This document shows positions 54,601-64,000 of a stretch of DNA of 64,000 bases, in pieces. Source of the stretch: Eriocheir sinensis (Eukaryota; Arthropoda; Malacostraca; Decapoda; Varunidae); assembly GCF_024679095.1 (NCBI RefSeq), contig NW_026111665.1, positions 1 through 64,000 of the forward strand. Direction: 5' to 3'. Under the pieces are notes generated by a model. It ran no database searches. It was not told where the DNA came from and saw only the letters and a list, made by a program, of their open reading frames with translations. Within the stretch, counting starts at the first letter, position 1. The number at the start of each line of letters is the position of its first letter. Position numbers and translations under genes: made by a program.

Positions 54601-57600
54601 TATATTTCTTTCCCAGGTAATGTTGTGTGATATGTTTCCTTGCAAGGTAATGTTGTGTGATATGTTTCCTTCCCAGGTGATGTTGAGTGATATGTTTCCT
54701 TCCCAAGTAATGTTGTGTGATATGTTTCCTTTCCAGGTAATGTTGAGGGATATGTTTCCTTCCCAGGTAATGTTGTGTGATATGTTTCCTTTCCAGGTAA
54801 TGTTGAGTGATATGTTTCCTTCCCAGGTAATGTTTAGTGATATGTTTCCTTCCCAGGTAATGTTGTGTGATATGTTTCCTTCCCAGGTAATGTTGAGTGA
54901 TATGTTTCCTTCCCAGGTAATGTTGTGTGATATGTTTCCTTTCCAGATAATATTGTGTTATATGTTTTCTTTCCAAGTAATGTTGTGTGATATGTTTCCT
55001 TTCCAGGTAATAATGTGTGATATGTTTTCTTTCCAGGTAATGTTGTGTGATATGTTTCCTTCCCAGGTAATGTTGTGTGATATGTTTCCTTCCCAGGTAA
55101 TGTTGTGTGATATGTTTCCTTTCCATTTAATGTTGTGTGATATGTTTCCTTCCCAGGTAATGTTGTGTGATGTCTTTCCTTTCCATTTAATGTTGTGTGA
55201 TATGTTTCCTTCCCAAGTAATGTTGTGTGATATGTTTCCTTTCCATTTAATGTTGTGTGATATGTTTCCTTTCCATTTAATGTTGTGTGATATGTTTCCT
55301 TCCCAGGTAATGTCATGTGATATGTTTCCTTCCCAGGTAATATTGAGTGATATGTTTCCTTCCCAGGTAATGTTGTCTGATATGTTTTCTTTCCAGGTAA
55401 TGTTGTGTGATATGTTTCCTTCCCAGGTAATGTTGTGTGATATGTTTTCTTTCCAGGTAATGTTGAGTGATATGTTTCCTTTCCAAGTAATGTTGTGTGA
55501 TATGCTTCCTTCCCAGGTAATGTTGAGTGATATGTTTCCTTTCCAAGTAATGTTGTGTGTTATGTTTCCTTTCCAGGTAATGTTGAGTGATATGTTTCCT
55601 TCCCAGGTAATGTTGTGTGATATGTTTCCTCTCCAAGTAATGTTGAGTGATATGTTTCCTTCCCAGGTAATGTTGTGTGATATGTTTCCTTCCCAGGTAA
55701 TGTTGTGTGATATGTTTCCTTTCCAGGTAATGTTGTGTGATATGTTTCTTTCCCAGGTAATGTTGTGTGATATGTTTCCTTTCCAGGTAATGTTGTGTGT
55801 TATTTTTTCTTTCCAGGTAATGTTGTGTGATATATTTTCTTTCCAGGTAATGTTGAGTGATATGTTTCCTTCCCATGTAATGTTGTGTGATATGTTTCCT
55901 TCCCATGTAATGTTGTGTGATATGTTTCCTTCCCATGTAATGTTGTGTGATATGTTTCCTTCCCAGGTAATGTCATGTGATATGTTTCCTTCCCAGGTAA
56001 TGTTGTGTTATATGTTTCCTTACTAGGTAATGTTGTGTGATATGTTTCCTTTTCAGGTAATGTTTTGTGATATGTTTCCTTCCCAGTTAATGTAGTGTGA
56101 TATGTTTCCTTTCCAGGTAATGTTCTGTGATATGTTTCCTTACCAGGTAATATTGTGTAATATGTTTCCTTTCCAGGTAATATTGTGTGGCATGTTTCCT
56201 TCCCAGGTAATGTTGTGTGACATGTTTCCTTTCCAGGTAATGTTGTGTGATATGTTTCCTTTCCATTTAATGTTGAGTAATATGTTTTTCCTTTCCAGGT
56301 AATGTTGTGTAATATGTTTCATTCCCAGGTAATGTTGTGTGATATGTTTCCTTTTCAGGTAATGTTATGTGATATGTTTCCTTTCCATTTAATGTTGAGT
56401 GATATGTTTTTCCTTTCCAGGTAATGTTGTGTAATATGTTTCATTCCCAGGTAATGTTGTGTGATATGTTTCCTTTCCAGGTAAAGTTGTCTGATATGTT
56501 TACTTACCATTTAATATTGTGTGATAAGTTTCCTTTATATTTAATGTTAGGTGATATGTTTCCTTTCCAGGTAATGTTACTTTCCTTTCCAGGTAATGTT
56601 GTGTTATATGTTTCCTTCCCAGGTAACGTTATGTGATATGTTTCCTTCCCAGCTAATGTTGTGTGATATGTCTCCTTTCCAGGTAATGTTGTGTGATATG
56701 TTTCCTTCCCAGGTAACGTTATGTGATATATTTCTTTCCCAGGTAATGTTGTGTGATATGTTTCCTTGCAAGGTAATGTTGTGTGATATGTTTCCTTCCC
56801 AGGTGATGTTGAGTGATATGTTTCCTTCCCAGGTAATGTTGTGTGATATGTTTCCTTTCCAGGTAATGTTGACTGATATGTTTCCTTCCCAGGTAATGTT
56901 TAGTGATATGTTTCCTTCCCAGGTAATGTTGTGTGATATGTTTCCTTCCCAGTAATGTTGAGTGATATGTTCCCTTTCCATTTAATGTTGTGTGATATGT
57001 TTTCTTTCCAGGTAATGTCATGTGATATGTTTCCTTCCCATTTAATGTTGTGTGATATGTTTTCTTTCCAGGTAATGTAGTGTGATATGTTTCCTTCCTA
57101 TGTAATATTGAGTGATATGTTTCCTTCCCATTTAATGTTGTGTGATATGTTTTCTTTCCAGGTAATGTAGTGTGATATGTTTCCTTTCCAGGTAATGTTG
57201 TGTGATATGTCTCCTTCCTATGTAATATTGAGTGATATGTTTCCTTCCCATGTAATGTTGTGTGATATGTTTCCTTCCCAGGTAATGTAGTGTGATATGT
57301 TTCCTTTCCAGGTAATGTTGTGTGATATGTTTCCTTTCCAGGTAATATTGTGTAATATGTTTCCTTTCCAGGTAATGTTGTGTGATATGTTTCCTTCCCA
57401 TGTAATGTTGTGTGATATGTTTCCTTCCCAGGTAATGTCATGTGATATGTTTCCTTCCCAGGTAATGTTGTGTTATATGTTTCCTTTCCAGGTAATGTAG
57501 TGTGATATGTTTCCTTTCCAGGTAATGTTGTGTGATATGTTTCCTTTTCAGGTAATATTGTGTAATATGTTTCCTTTCCAGGTAATATTGTGTGGTATGT

Positions 57601-60345
57601 TTCCTTCCCAGGTAATGTTGTGTGATATGTTTCCTTTCCAGGTAATGTTGTGTGATATGTTTCCTTTCCATTTAATGTTGAGTGATATGTTTTTCCTTTC
57701 CAGGTAATGTTGTGTAATATGTTTCATTCCCAGGTAATATTGTGTGATATGTTTCCTTTCCAGGTAAAGTTGTCTGATATGTTTCCTTACCATTTAATGT
57801 TGTGTGATAGGTTTCCTTTATATCTAATGTTAGGTGATATGTTTCCTTTCCAGGTAATGTTACTTTCCTTTCCAGGTAATGTTGTGTTATATGTTTCCTT
57901 CCCAGGTAACGTTATGTGATATGTTCCCTTACCATTTAATGTTGCGTGATATGTTTTCTTTCCAGGTAATGTCATGTGATATGTTTCCTTCCTTGGTAAT
58001 GTTGTGTGATATGTTTCCTTTCCATTTAATGTTGTGTGATATGTTTCCTTCCCAGGTGATGTCATGTGATATGTTTCCTTCCCTGGTAATGTTGTGTGAG
58101 ATGTTCCCTTTCCATTTAATGTTGTGTGAGATGTTTCCTTTCCATTTAATGTTGTGTGATATGTTTCCTTCCCTGGTAATGTTGTGTGAGATGTTCCCTT
58201 TCCATTTAATGTTGTGTGAGATGTTACCTTTCCATTTAATGTTGAGTGATATGTTTCCTTCCCATGTAATGTCATCTGATATGTTTCCTTCCCAGGTAAT
58301 GTTGAGTGATATGTTTCCTTCCCAGGTAATGTTGTGTGATATGTTTCTTCTCCAAGTAATGTTGAATGATATGTTTCCTTCCCAGTTAATGTTGTGTGAT
58401 ATGTTTCCTTTCCAGGTAATGTTGTGTGATATGTTTCCTTTCCAGGTAATGTTGTGTGTTATGTTTTCTTTCCAGGTAATGTTGTGAGATATATTTCCTT
58501 TCCAGGTAATGTTGAGTGATAAGTTTCCTTTCCATGTAATGTTGTGTGATATGTTTCCTTCCCATGTAATTTTGTGTGATATGTTTCCTTCCCATGTAAT
58601 GTTGTGTGATATGTTTCCTTCCAAGGTAATGTTGTGTCATATGCTTCCTTTCCAGGTAATATTGTGTGATATGTTTTCTTTCCAGGTAATTTTGTGTGAT
58701 ATGTTTCCTCCCCAGGTAATATTGTGTGATATGTTTCCTTTCCAGGTAATATTGTGTGAAATGTTTTCTTTCCAGGTAATGCTGTGTGATATGTTTCCTT
58801 CCCAGGTAATGTTGTGTGATATGTTTCCTTCCCAGGTAATGCTGTGTGATATGTTTCCTTCCCAGGTAATGCTGTGTGATATGTTTCCTTCCCAGGTAAT
58901 GCTGTGTGATATGTTTCCTTCCCAGGTAATGTTGTGTGATATGTTTCCTTTACCATGTAATGTTGTGTGATATGTTTCCTTCCCAGGTATTGTCAAGTGA
59001 TATGTTTCCTTACCAGGTAATGTTGTGTGATATGTTTCCTTCCCATGTAATGTTGTGTGATATGTTTCCTTCCCAGGTAATGTTGTGTGATATGTTTCCT
59101 TTCCAGGTAATATTGTGTGATATGTTTTCTTTCCAGGTAATGTTGTGTGATATGTTTTCTTTCCAGTTAATGTTGTGTGATATGTTTCCTTTTCAGGTAA
59201 TATTGTGTGATATGTTTCCTTTCCAGGTAATATCATGTGATATGTTTCCTTTCCAGGTAATATTGTGTGATATGTTTTCTTTCCAGGTAATGTTGTGTGA
59301 TATGTTTCCTTTCCAGTTAATGTTGTGTGATATGTTTCCTTCTAAGGTAATGTTGTGTGATATATTTCCTTTCCAGGTAATGTCATGTGATATGTTTCCT
59401 TTCCAGGTAATATTGTGTGATATGTTTCCTTTCCAGGTAATATTGTGTGATATGTTTCCTCCCCAGGTAATGTTGTGTGATATGTTTCCTTTCCAGGTAA
59501 TATTGTGTGATATGTTTCCTCCCCAGGTAATGTTGTGTGATATGTTTTCTTTCCAGGTAATGTTGTGTGATATGTTTTCTTTCCAGGTAATGTTGTGTGA
59601 TATGTTTTCTTTCCAGGTAATGTTGTGTGATATGTTTTCTTTCCAGGTAATATTGTGTGATATGTTTCCTTTCAGGTAATGTCATGTGATATGTTTCCTT
59701 CCCAGGTAATATTGTGTGTTATTTTTCCTTCCCAGGTAATGTTGTGTGATATGTTTCCTTCCCAGGTAATATTGTGTGATATGTTTTCTTTCCAGGTAAT
59801 GTTGTGTAATATGTTTCCTTTCCAGGTAATGTTGTGTGATGACTTTTCTTTCCAGGCAATATGGTGTGATATGTTTTATTTCCACGTAATATTGTGTGAT
59901 ATGTTTTCTTTCCCGGTAATATTGTGTGATGAGTTTTCTTTCCAGGTAATGTTGTGTGATATGTTTTCTTTCCAGGTAATATTGTGTGATATATTTTCTT
60001 TCCAGGTAATAGTGTGTGATATGTTTTCTTTCCAGGTAATATTGTGTGATGTGTTTTCTTTCCAGGTAATATTGTGTGATATGTTTTCTTTCCAGGTAAT
60101 GTTGTGTGATATGTTTTCTCTCCAGGTAATATTGTGTGATGTGTTTTCTTTCCAGGTAATATTGTGTGATATGTTTTCTTTCCAGGTAATGTTGTGTGAT
60201 ATGTTTCCTTCCCAGGTAATATTGTGTGATGTGTTTTCTTTCCAGGTAATGTTCTGTGATATGTTTTCTTTCCAGGTAATGTTGTGTGATATGTTTTCTT
60301 TCCAGGTAATGTCATGTGATATGTTTCCAGGTAATGTCGTGTGAT
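51650..60345. repeat. 8.7-kb minisatellite array, 30-bp unit, about 290 copies
   Basis: The unit reads GTAATGTTGTGTGATATG followed by TTTCCTTTCCAG. Up to about 52,660 units vary in length (25-31 bases). From there to 60,320 the period is almost exactly 30. Common variants are CTTCCCAG, TTTTCTTTCCAG, CCATTTAATG, CCATGTAATG and GTAATATT. Landmark variant runs recur at about 52,780/54,600/56,720 and 54,451/56,577/57,859, showing higher-order duplication. The 3' end (59,500-60,320) is enriched in the TTTTCTTTCCAG...ATATTG form. Long open frames on both strands (ten-residue periodic peptides) exist only because 30 is divisible by three. They are not genes. Confidence 0.97.
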
Positions 60346-60482
60346 ATCATAGCAGTAAAGTGGTACTAATGGTAGGAGTATTATAATAGTAGTAATAGTA
60401 TTAGTAGTAGTAGTAGTAGATGTTGTTGTTGTAGTAGTAGTAGTAGTATAGGAGCTGCAGTGCTATATTTTTTTTTATAGTA

Positions 60483-60520
<38 letters not shown>

Positions 60521-60574
60521 AATAGAGGTGGTATTATTAATATTATATGTAGTAGTAGTAGTGGTTGTAGTGGT

Positions 60575-60607
<33 letters not shown>

Positions 60608-60797
60608 TGTAGTAGCAGTAGTAGTAGTACATTGTAGTAGTAGTAGCTGCTGCTACTGCTGTTTGTTATGTAAGTGTACCCAAAAGAGCTCCTTCATCAC
60701 TGTCTCAGAGAAAAAGCTCATTCAATGGTAAACTTGTACAGTCACTTCTCGCATCCCCCCCCCCATTTCCTCCTCCACCTCCTCCTCCTCCTACTAT

Positions 60798-60835
<38 letters not shown>

Positions 60836-60860
60836 TTACTACTACTTCATATACCATACA
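60346..60860. repeat. AGT/AGC and CTA triplet tracts
   Basis: Interrupted (AGT)n and (AGC)n runs lie at about 60,385-60,650. A short unique spacer is followed by (TCC)n and (CTA)n at about 60,770-60,845. Periodic Val/Ala and Leu frames across them are artefacts. Confidence 0.9.
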
Positions 60861-61000
60861 AAACTATTTACACTGTGTAATATCAAGCATTTTATAGTTA
60901 TTCAGCATCCACAGTTCAGCCCTGGTGTGGCGTTGAATTCCGTCCCTCTGTCGGGAAATGCCCCAAAGGAACTAGGCATGTGCGGGGTTTGCTGTTTTGT

Positions 61001-61251
61001 CCATTTCATTCTCTGCACTGTCTTTCAATAGTTTATACTAAGCTTATCTTTGACCTAATGATAGTTTTCATGAAAAAAAAGCCAAACTCCAGGCTGCCAT
61101 GGACCCCGTAGCTCTGCTACTATTGAATGGAGGGTATCCCATAAGCCTGACCTTCATTCGGAAGAAAACTCTGAGGAGGCAGAAGGACAATCATAAGATC
61201 AAAGGTAAGCTTAGTATAAGCCATCTGAAGACAGTGCAATGAATGAGATGG
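61001..61251. mobile_element. inverted-repeat (MITE-like) element
   Basis: Two arms of about 64 bases lie at 61,001-61,064 and about 61,188-61,251. They are inverted copies of each other with roughly 80 percent identity by eye, sharing TGCACTGTCTT, TTATACTAAGCTTA and CTTTGA. The loop of about 120 bases has no coding capacity. No clear target duplication is seen, so foldback or MITE is inferred from the arms only. Confidence 0.55.
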
Positions 61252-61545
61252 TTCTTAAACTGGGGGGCGTTATATAGTCATTGCCAAAGGGGGTGAGTGC
61301 TCTGGAGAAAAGTTGGAAATTTGTTGTTGGAATATTTAATAACATCTTAACAAGGGCGTGGACTCATACTGAAAAGTGTATGAAAGGAGGTAATGCTATC
61401 ACCTTTATTAACTTTGTTTTCTCTTGTCTACTCTGGGTTGCCATTGTGTTTAGCAAATCTGGGAGGGAATTTTATCCACACACGCAGGGGGCGTGGAGGG
61501 AAGGACCCATTCAAGGGGGGGCAGTGAAAAGTTTAAGAACCGCTG
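61246..61545. mobile_element. possible hAT-type MITE
   Basis: The right end reads, inward, CAGCGGTTCTTAAACTTTTC, a form often seen at ends of non-autonomous hAT elements. The left end at about 61,246 has the inverted partner GATGGTTCTTAAACTGGGG. I cannot find an 8-bp target duplication, and the left terminus overlaps the previous inverted repeat, so the call is tentative. Confidence 0.4.
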
Positions 61546-61554
61546 GTATAGCCG

Positions 61555-61558
<4 letters not shown>

Positions 61559-61605
<47 letters not shown>
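61559..61605. repeat. (GA)n microsatellite
   Basis: A pure GA tract of about 46 bases directly precedes the CR1 3' tail, as also happens at 1,971-2,046. Confidence 0.95.
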
Positions 61606-61606
<1 letters not shown>

Positions 61607-61612
61607 AAGAGT

Positions 61613-61988
61613 AAGATTTACATAGATTTACATAGAAAATCAGACCACACAGACCCCATGGTCCAGACTAGGTGGTCTGTCCTTAAACCTAAGTGAATCT
61701 ACACTAATCAGATGGCTCCAAAACGTTGCTTTTCTACTCTAGTTAATATTAAGTTCAAGGAAGTGACGATCGAGCTTGTTTTTAAAGGAGTCAATCGTGT
61801 TTAACTGGACCACTGACGGTGGGAGCTGATTCCATTCTCGCACTACAACGTTGGTGAAGGAAAATTTGGTGCAGTCTAAATTTACTTGTCTACATTTGAG
61901 TTTTATGCCATTGTTCCTCCTTCGCAAAGTGTCATCGATCATAAACAATTTTGTTCTGTCTACATTCGTGAAACCATTAAGTATTTTA
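61613..61988 (-). mobile_element. CR1 LINE, 3' fragment (copy 2)
   Basis: The sequence closely matches 2,047-2,430. On the minus strand it holds the last 70 or so codons of ORF2 (61,948-61,739, with EWNQLPPSVV and KLDRHFLELN), the short 3' UTR and a tail of two TCTATGTAAA repeats. It is severely 5'-truncated at about 61,988, as is common for LINEs. Confidence 0.9.
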
Positions 61989-62044
61989 GAGAGAGGGTCG
62001 TCTGTAAGCTACCTAAACGACCTTCCCTGTCCTTGCTGATGGAA

Positions 62045-62046
62045 AT

Positions 62047-62121
<75 letters not shown>
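62045..62121. repeat. (GTA)n microsatellite
   Basis: A near-perfect GTA trinucleotide tract of about 75 bases. Confidence 0.95.
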
Positions 62122-62269
62122 TGAGGGAGAGGAGGAGGAATTGTCATTGTTAATTGTACGTTATTATTATTTTTATAAATTTTCCTCATTGCCTCATTGC
62201 CTACATTCATTCCTCTATAACACACAGGCTTATCCGTTGTTCTACACACGCTGACATGACCTTTCAGCT

Positions 62270-64000
62270 TTTTTGAGGTAACTGTGGGAGATGCCAAGCT
62301 CCGACTGTGCAACGTGTACTCTGCCCCAGGCGTGATAAATCTCCCAGCCCTTCCGACACCTACAGACCGTGGAATGATCTACATGGAGGACTTTAACGCT
62401 CGTCATCCTGCTCTTGGCGATGCTTCTCCCGTTCCCAACCGCAGTGGCTTGCCTCTGCTCAACTACATCCGCCGCTACCGCCTCACCCGCTGGGACACTG
62501 GTGGAGCCACACACGCGCGTGGGGGCACACTGGACCACATCCTAACGTCTGGCCTTGTGGCGTCTCGTGTCAGCTGCCACTCCATTCCTACACTCTTCTC
62601 CAACCATGTTGCCCTCAGTCTGCAGTGCTCCCTTCCGGCCCGCCCTCCGCTCCCTCACCGCCGCACCCTCATTTCAATCCCTCCAAAGTACTGCCCCACC
62701 TACATCTCGTCATTCTCAAGTCTTCTTCCCACCTTTAACTTCCTCTCACCTGACGACTTGCATAGGTCCCTGGTGACGGCCACACATGACTTTTACAGCC
62801 GGTATGTTGTCAGGCTTCACATTCAACGTCGCCCTGTAGCCCATGCCTGGACGTTGGATCATCGCATTGCCCAAGCAGAAAGGACGGCGGCTGACGCTGG
62901 GCTCGACTTTCAGAGACAACCCACACCGGATCGTCTACGTCAGTACCTGGTGGCGAGGGACGACCTGACTGACCTACAGAAATGCGCCTACACCGAGTCA
63001 TGGCAGAAGGATACAGACAGCATCAACCATCGGACTAGCGTCTAGACCATGTGGCATTTAATAAGCAGATCCATCAAGAATAAACCCACCTGCGCCCTCC
63101 ACCACAGCCCACAGGAATATGCCCAGGACCTCATCAATACTTGGTCAGCACAGTCTCAAGTTTGTAATCTTCCTGTTCTTATTCAAGGGGCACTTTCCTC
63201 CCAACGCAACGTCCGCAACCTTCGCCTGAAGGCTGCACTGCTTAATTCGGATGAGGAGGATGAGTTACCATTAACGGAGACTGAACTGCGACGTGCCCTT
63301 GCTGGTACAAACACCACTGCCCCCGGCAATGACGGCATTACTTACTCACGCATCGCCTCAAGGATAAGCTCTCTCCTAGTCGGTATGGCTTCCTTCCACA
63401 ACGAAGTACCCATCACTGCCTCGTAGAACTCTACGCCCGCCTCTCCCCAACAAGCGTGGTTCCCTTCCTTGATCTCAAAAGTGCCTTCGACATAGCCAAC
63501 AGGGATATTATTATTGACCAGCTGGTGGACTTCGGTGTTAAAAGAAGCCTTCTAAAGTGGATAAGTGGTTATCTTTGTTCTAGAACCTTGCGTGTCTTAT
63601 TTAAGGGAGCATGCAGCTCCAGCGAACGATTTGAGCTTGGCGCCCCACAGGGTGGTGTTCTAAGCCCTCTTCTCTTCAATGTCCTGATGCACCGTCTACT
63701 CTCTCTTCTTCCTGCCATCCCCGGAACTACTGCCACCTGTTACGCGGACGACATCTGCATCCATTCGGCCTCACCTCATGATCTTCAGCTATTTCTTCAC
63801 GATTTCTATGTGTCTACTACCGCCTGTGGGCTCATTATGTCCCCGAAAAAGAGCAGGATCTTCTCCTCCCGCAACCTCAGACCACTGCCAGCGTTCACCA
63901 TGGGCGGGAATGTCATCCCTCACTGCACGCAGTACACATACCTGGGCGCACCAGTCCGGATCACCCCAGCCATACCCGCTCGCCAACGGCTCCATCCCAT
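62270..64000 (+). pseudogene. third LINE (I/R1-like group), EN-RT frame, broken and cut by the window end
   Basis: The endonuclease part starts at about 62,270 and shows MEDFNARHPALGD, RGGTLDHILTS and SNHVAL. The frame meets TAG at 63,043-63,045 and continues in phase to about 63,362, where it includes the APGNDGITY block. There a deletion and frame change remove the first RT motifs. In the new frame come YGFLPQRSTHH, VPFLDLKSAFDIAN, GAPQGGVLSPLLFN and the catalytic YADD (near 63,740). The C-terminal part runs past 64,000. The family differs from the other two LINEs in the window. Clade is uncertain. Confidence 0.8.

Noticed and set aside
51650..60345. Long open frames (up to 468 codons) on both strands with ten-residue periodic peptides
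   Set aside because: They arise because the 30-bp satellite unit is a multiple of three and lacks stops in four frames. Unit variation is not codon-aware and there is no independent domain.
51650..60345. CRISPR-like array of 30-bp repeats
   Set aside because: Repeats are directly adjacent with no spacers, there are no cas genes, and the context is a eukaryotic genome.

Overview
This is a repeat-rich animal nuclear DNA window. There are no bacterial-style operons. It carries many long GT, GA, AAT and AT microsatellites, tRNA-derived SINEs, CR1-type and Jockey/I-type LINEs, two Ty3/Gypsy elements and one Maverick/Polinton with a spliced polymerase gene. That mixture fits an arthropod, most likely a decapod crustacean. 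This is an inference from genome style; no host gene in the window fixes the species.

Layout. 1-2,046: two SINE copies and long AAT/AT/GT/GA tracts. 2,047-5,177: a minus-strand CR1 LINE (end of ORF1 with an esterase motif, then endonuclease-RT). 5,240-9,480: a purine-rich tract interrupted by a minus-strand LINE at about 5,943-9,263. 10,175-11,413: a GC-rich intronless orphan gene with a 12-residue acidic tandem repeat and a C-terminal hydrophobic segment. 11.4-13.9 kb: diverged tandem repeats, low complexity and one possible exon with a good splice donor. 13,942-28,301: a nearly whole but dead Polinton, with G-rich terminal inverted repeats. Its plus-strand genes are packaging ATPase, chromo-integrase, a small basic protein, an unknown protein, a macro-domain-like protein, minor capsid, a small virion-type protein, major capsid and adenovirus-type protease. 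A convergent minus-strand PolB has three short introns.

29,062-45,568: a 16.5-kb Gypsy element bounded by LTRs with a 4-bp target duplication (GCCG) and a tRNA-Leu-type primer site. It was itself invaded by a 5'-truncated LINE (32,794-35,199) and by a second Gypsy of CsRn1 type (37,122-42,745, TSD CCAG). The second Gypsy carries a 192-bp hAT-type MITE (40,359-40,550, TSD GTTACCAC). After removal of each insert the interrupted reading frames meet, so the order of events can be read.

45.6-51 kb: a third SINE, mostly anonymous sequence, and a second GC-rich orphan locus made of three tandem copies of a membrane-protein unit (48.6-50.9 kb). 51.65-60.35 kb: about 290 copies of a 30-bp minisatellite whose every unit contains a pyrimidine tract-CAG|GTAATG motif. 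60.35-64 kb: AGT/CTA triplet tracts, two inverted-repeat (MITE-like) elements, a short CR1 3' fragment and a third LINE running off the window end.

Most mobile-element genes contain frameshifts or in-frame stops. The intact-looking frames are the Polinton protease, the small basic protein, the macro-domain gene, the Gypsy-1 gag, and the two orphan loci (the first fully, the second only in its first unit). The most interesting items are the Polinton with its macro-domain cargo gene and spliced, zinc-finger-headed PolB, the TGA-CTAG gag/pol junction in Gypsy-1, the two orphan GC-rich genes, and the splice-site-like minisatellite.
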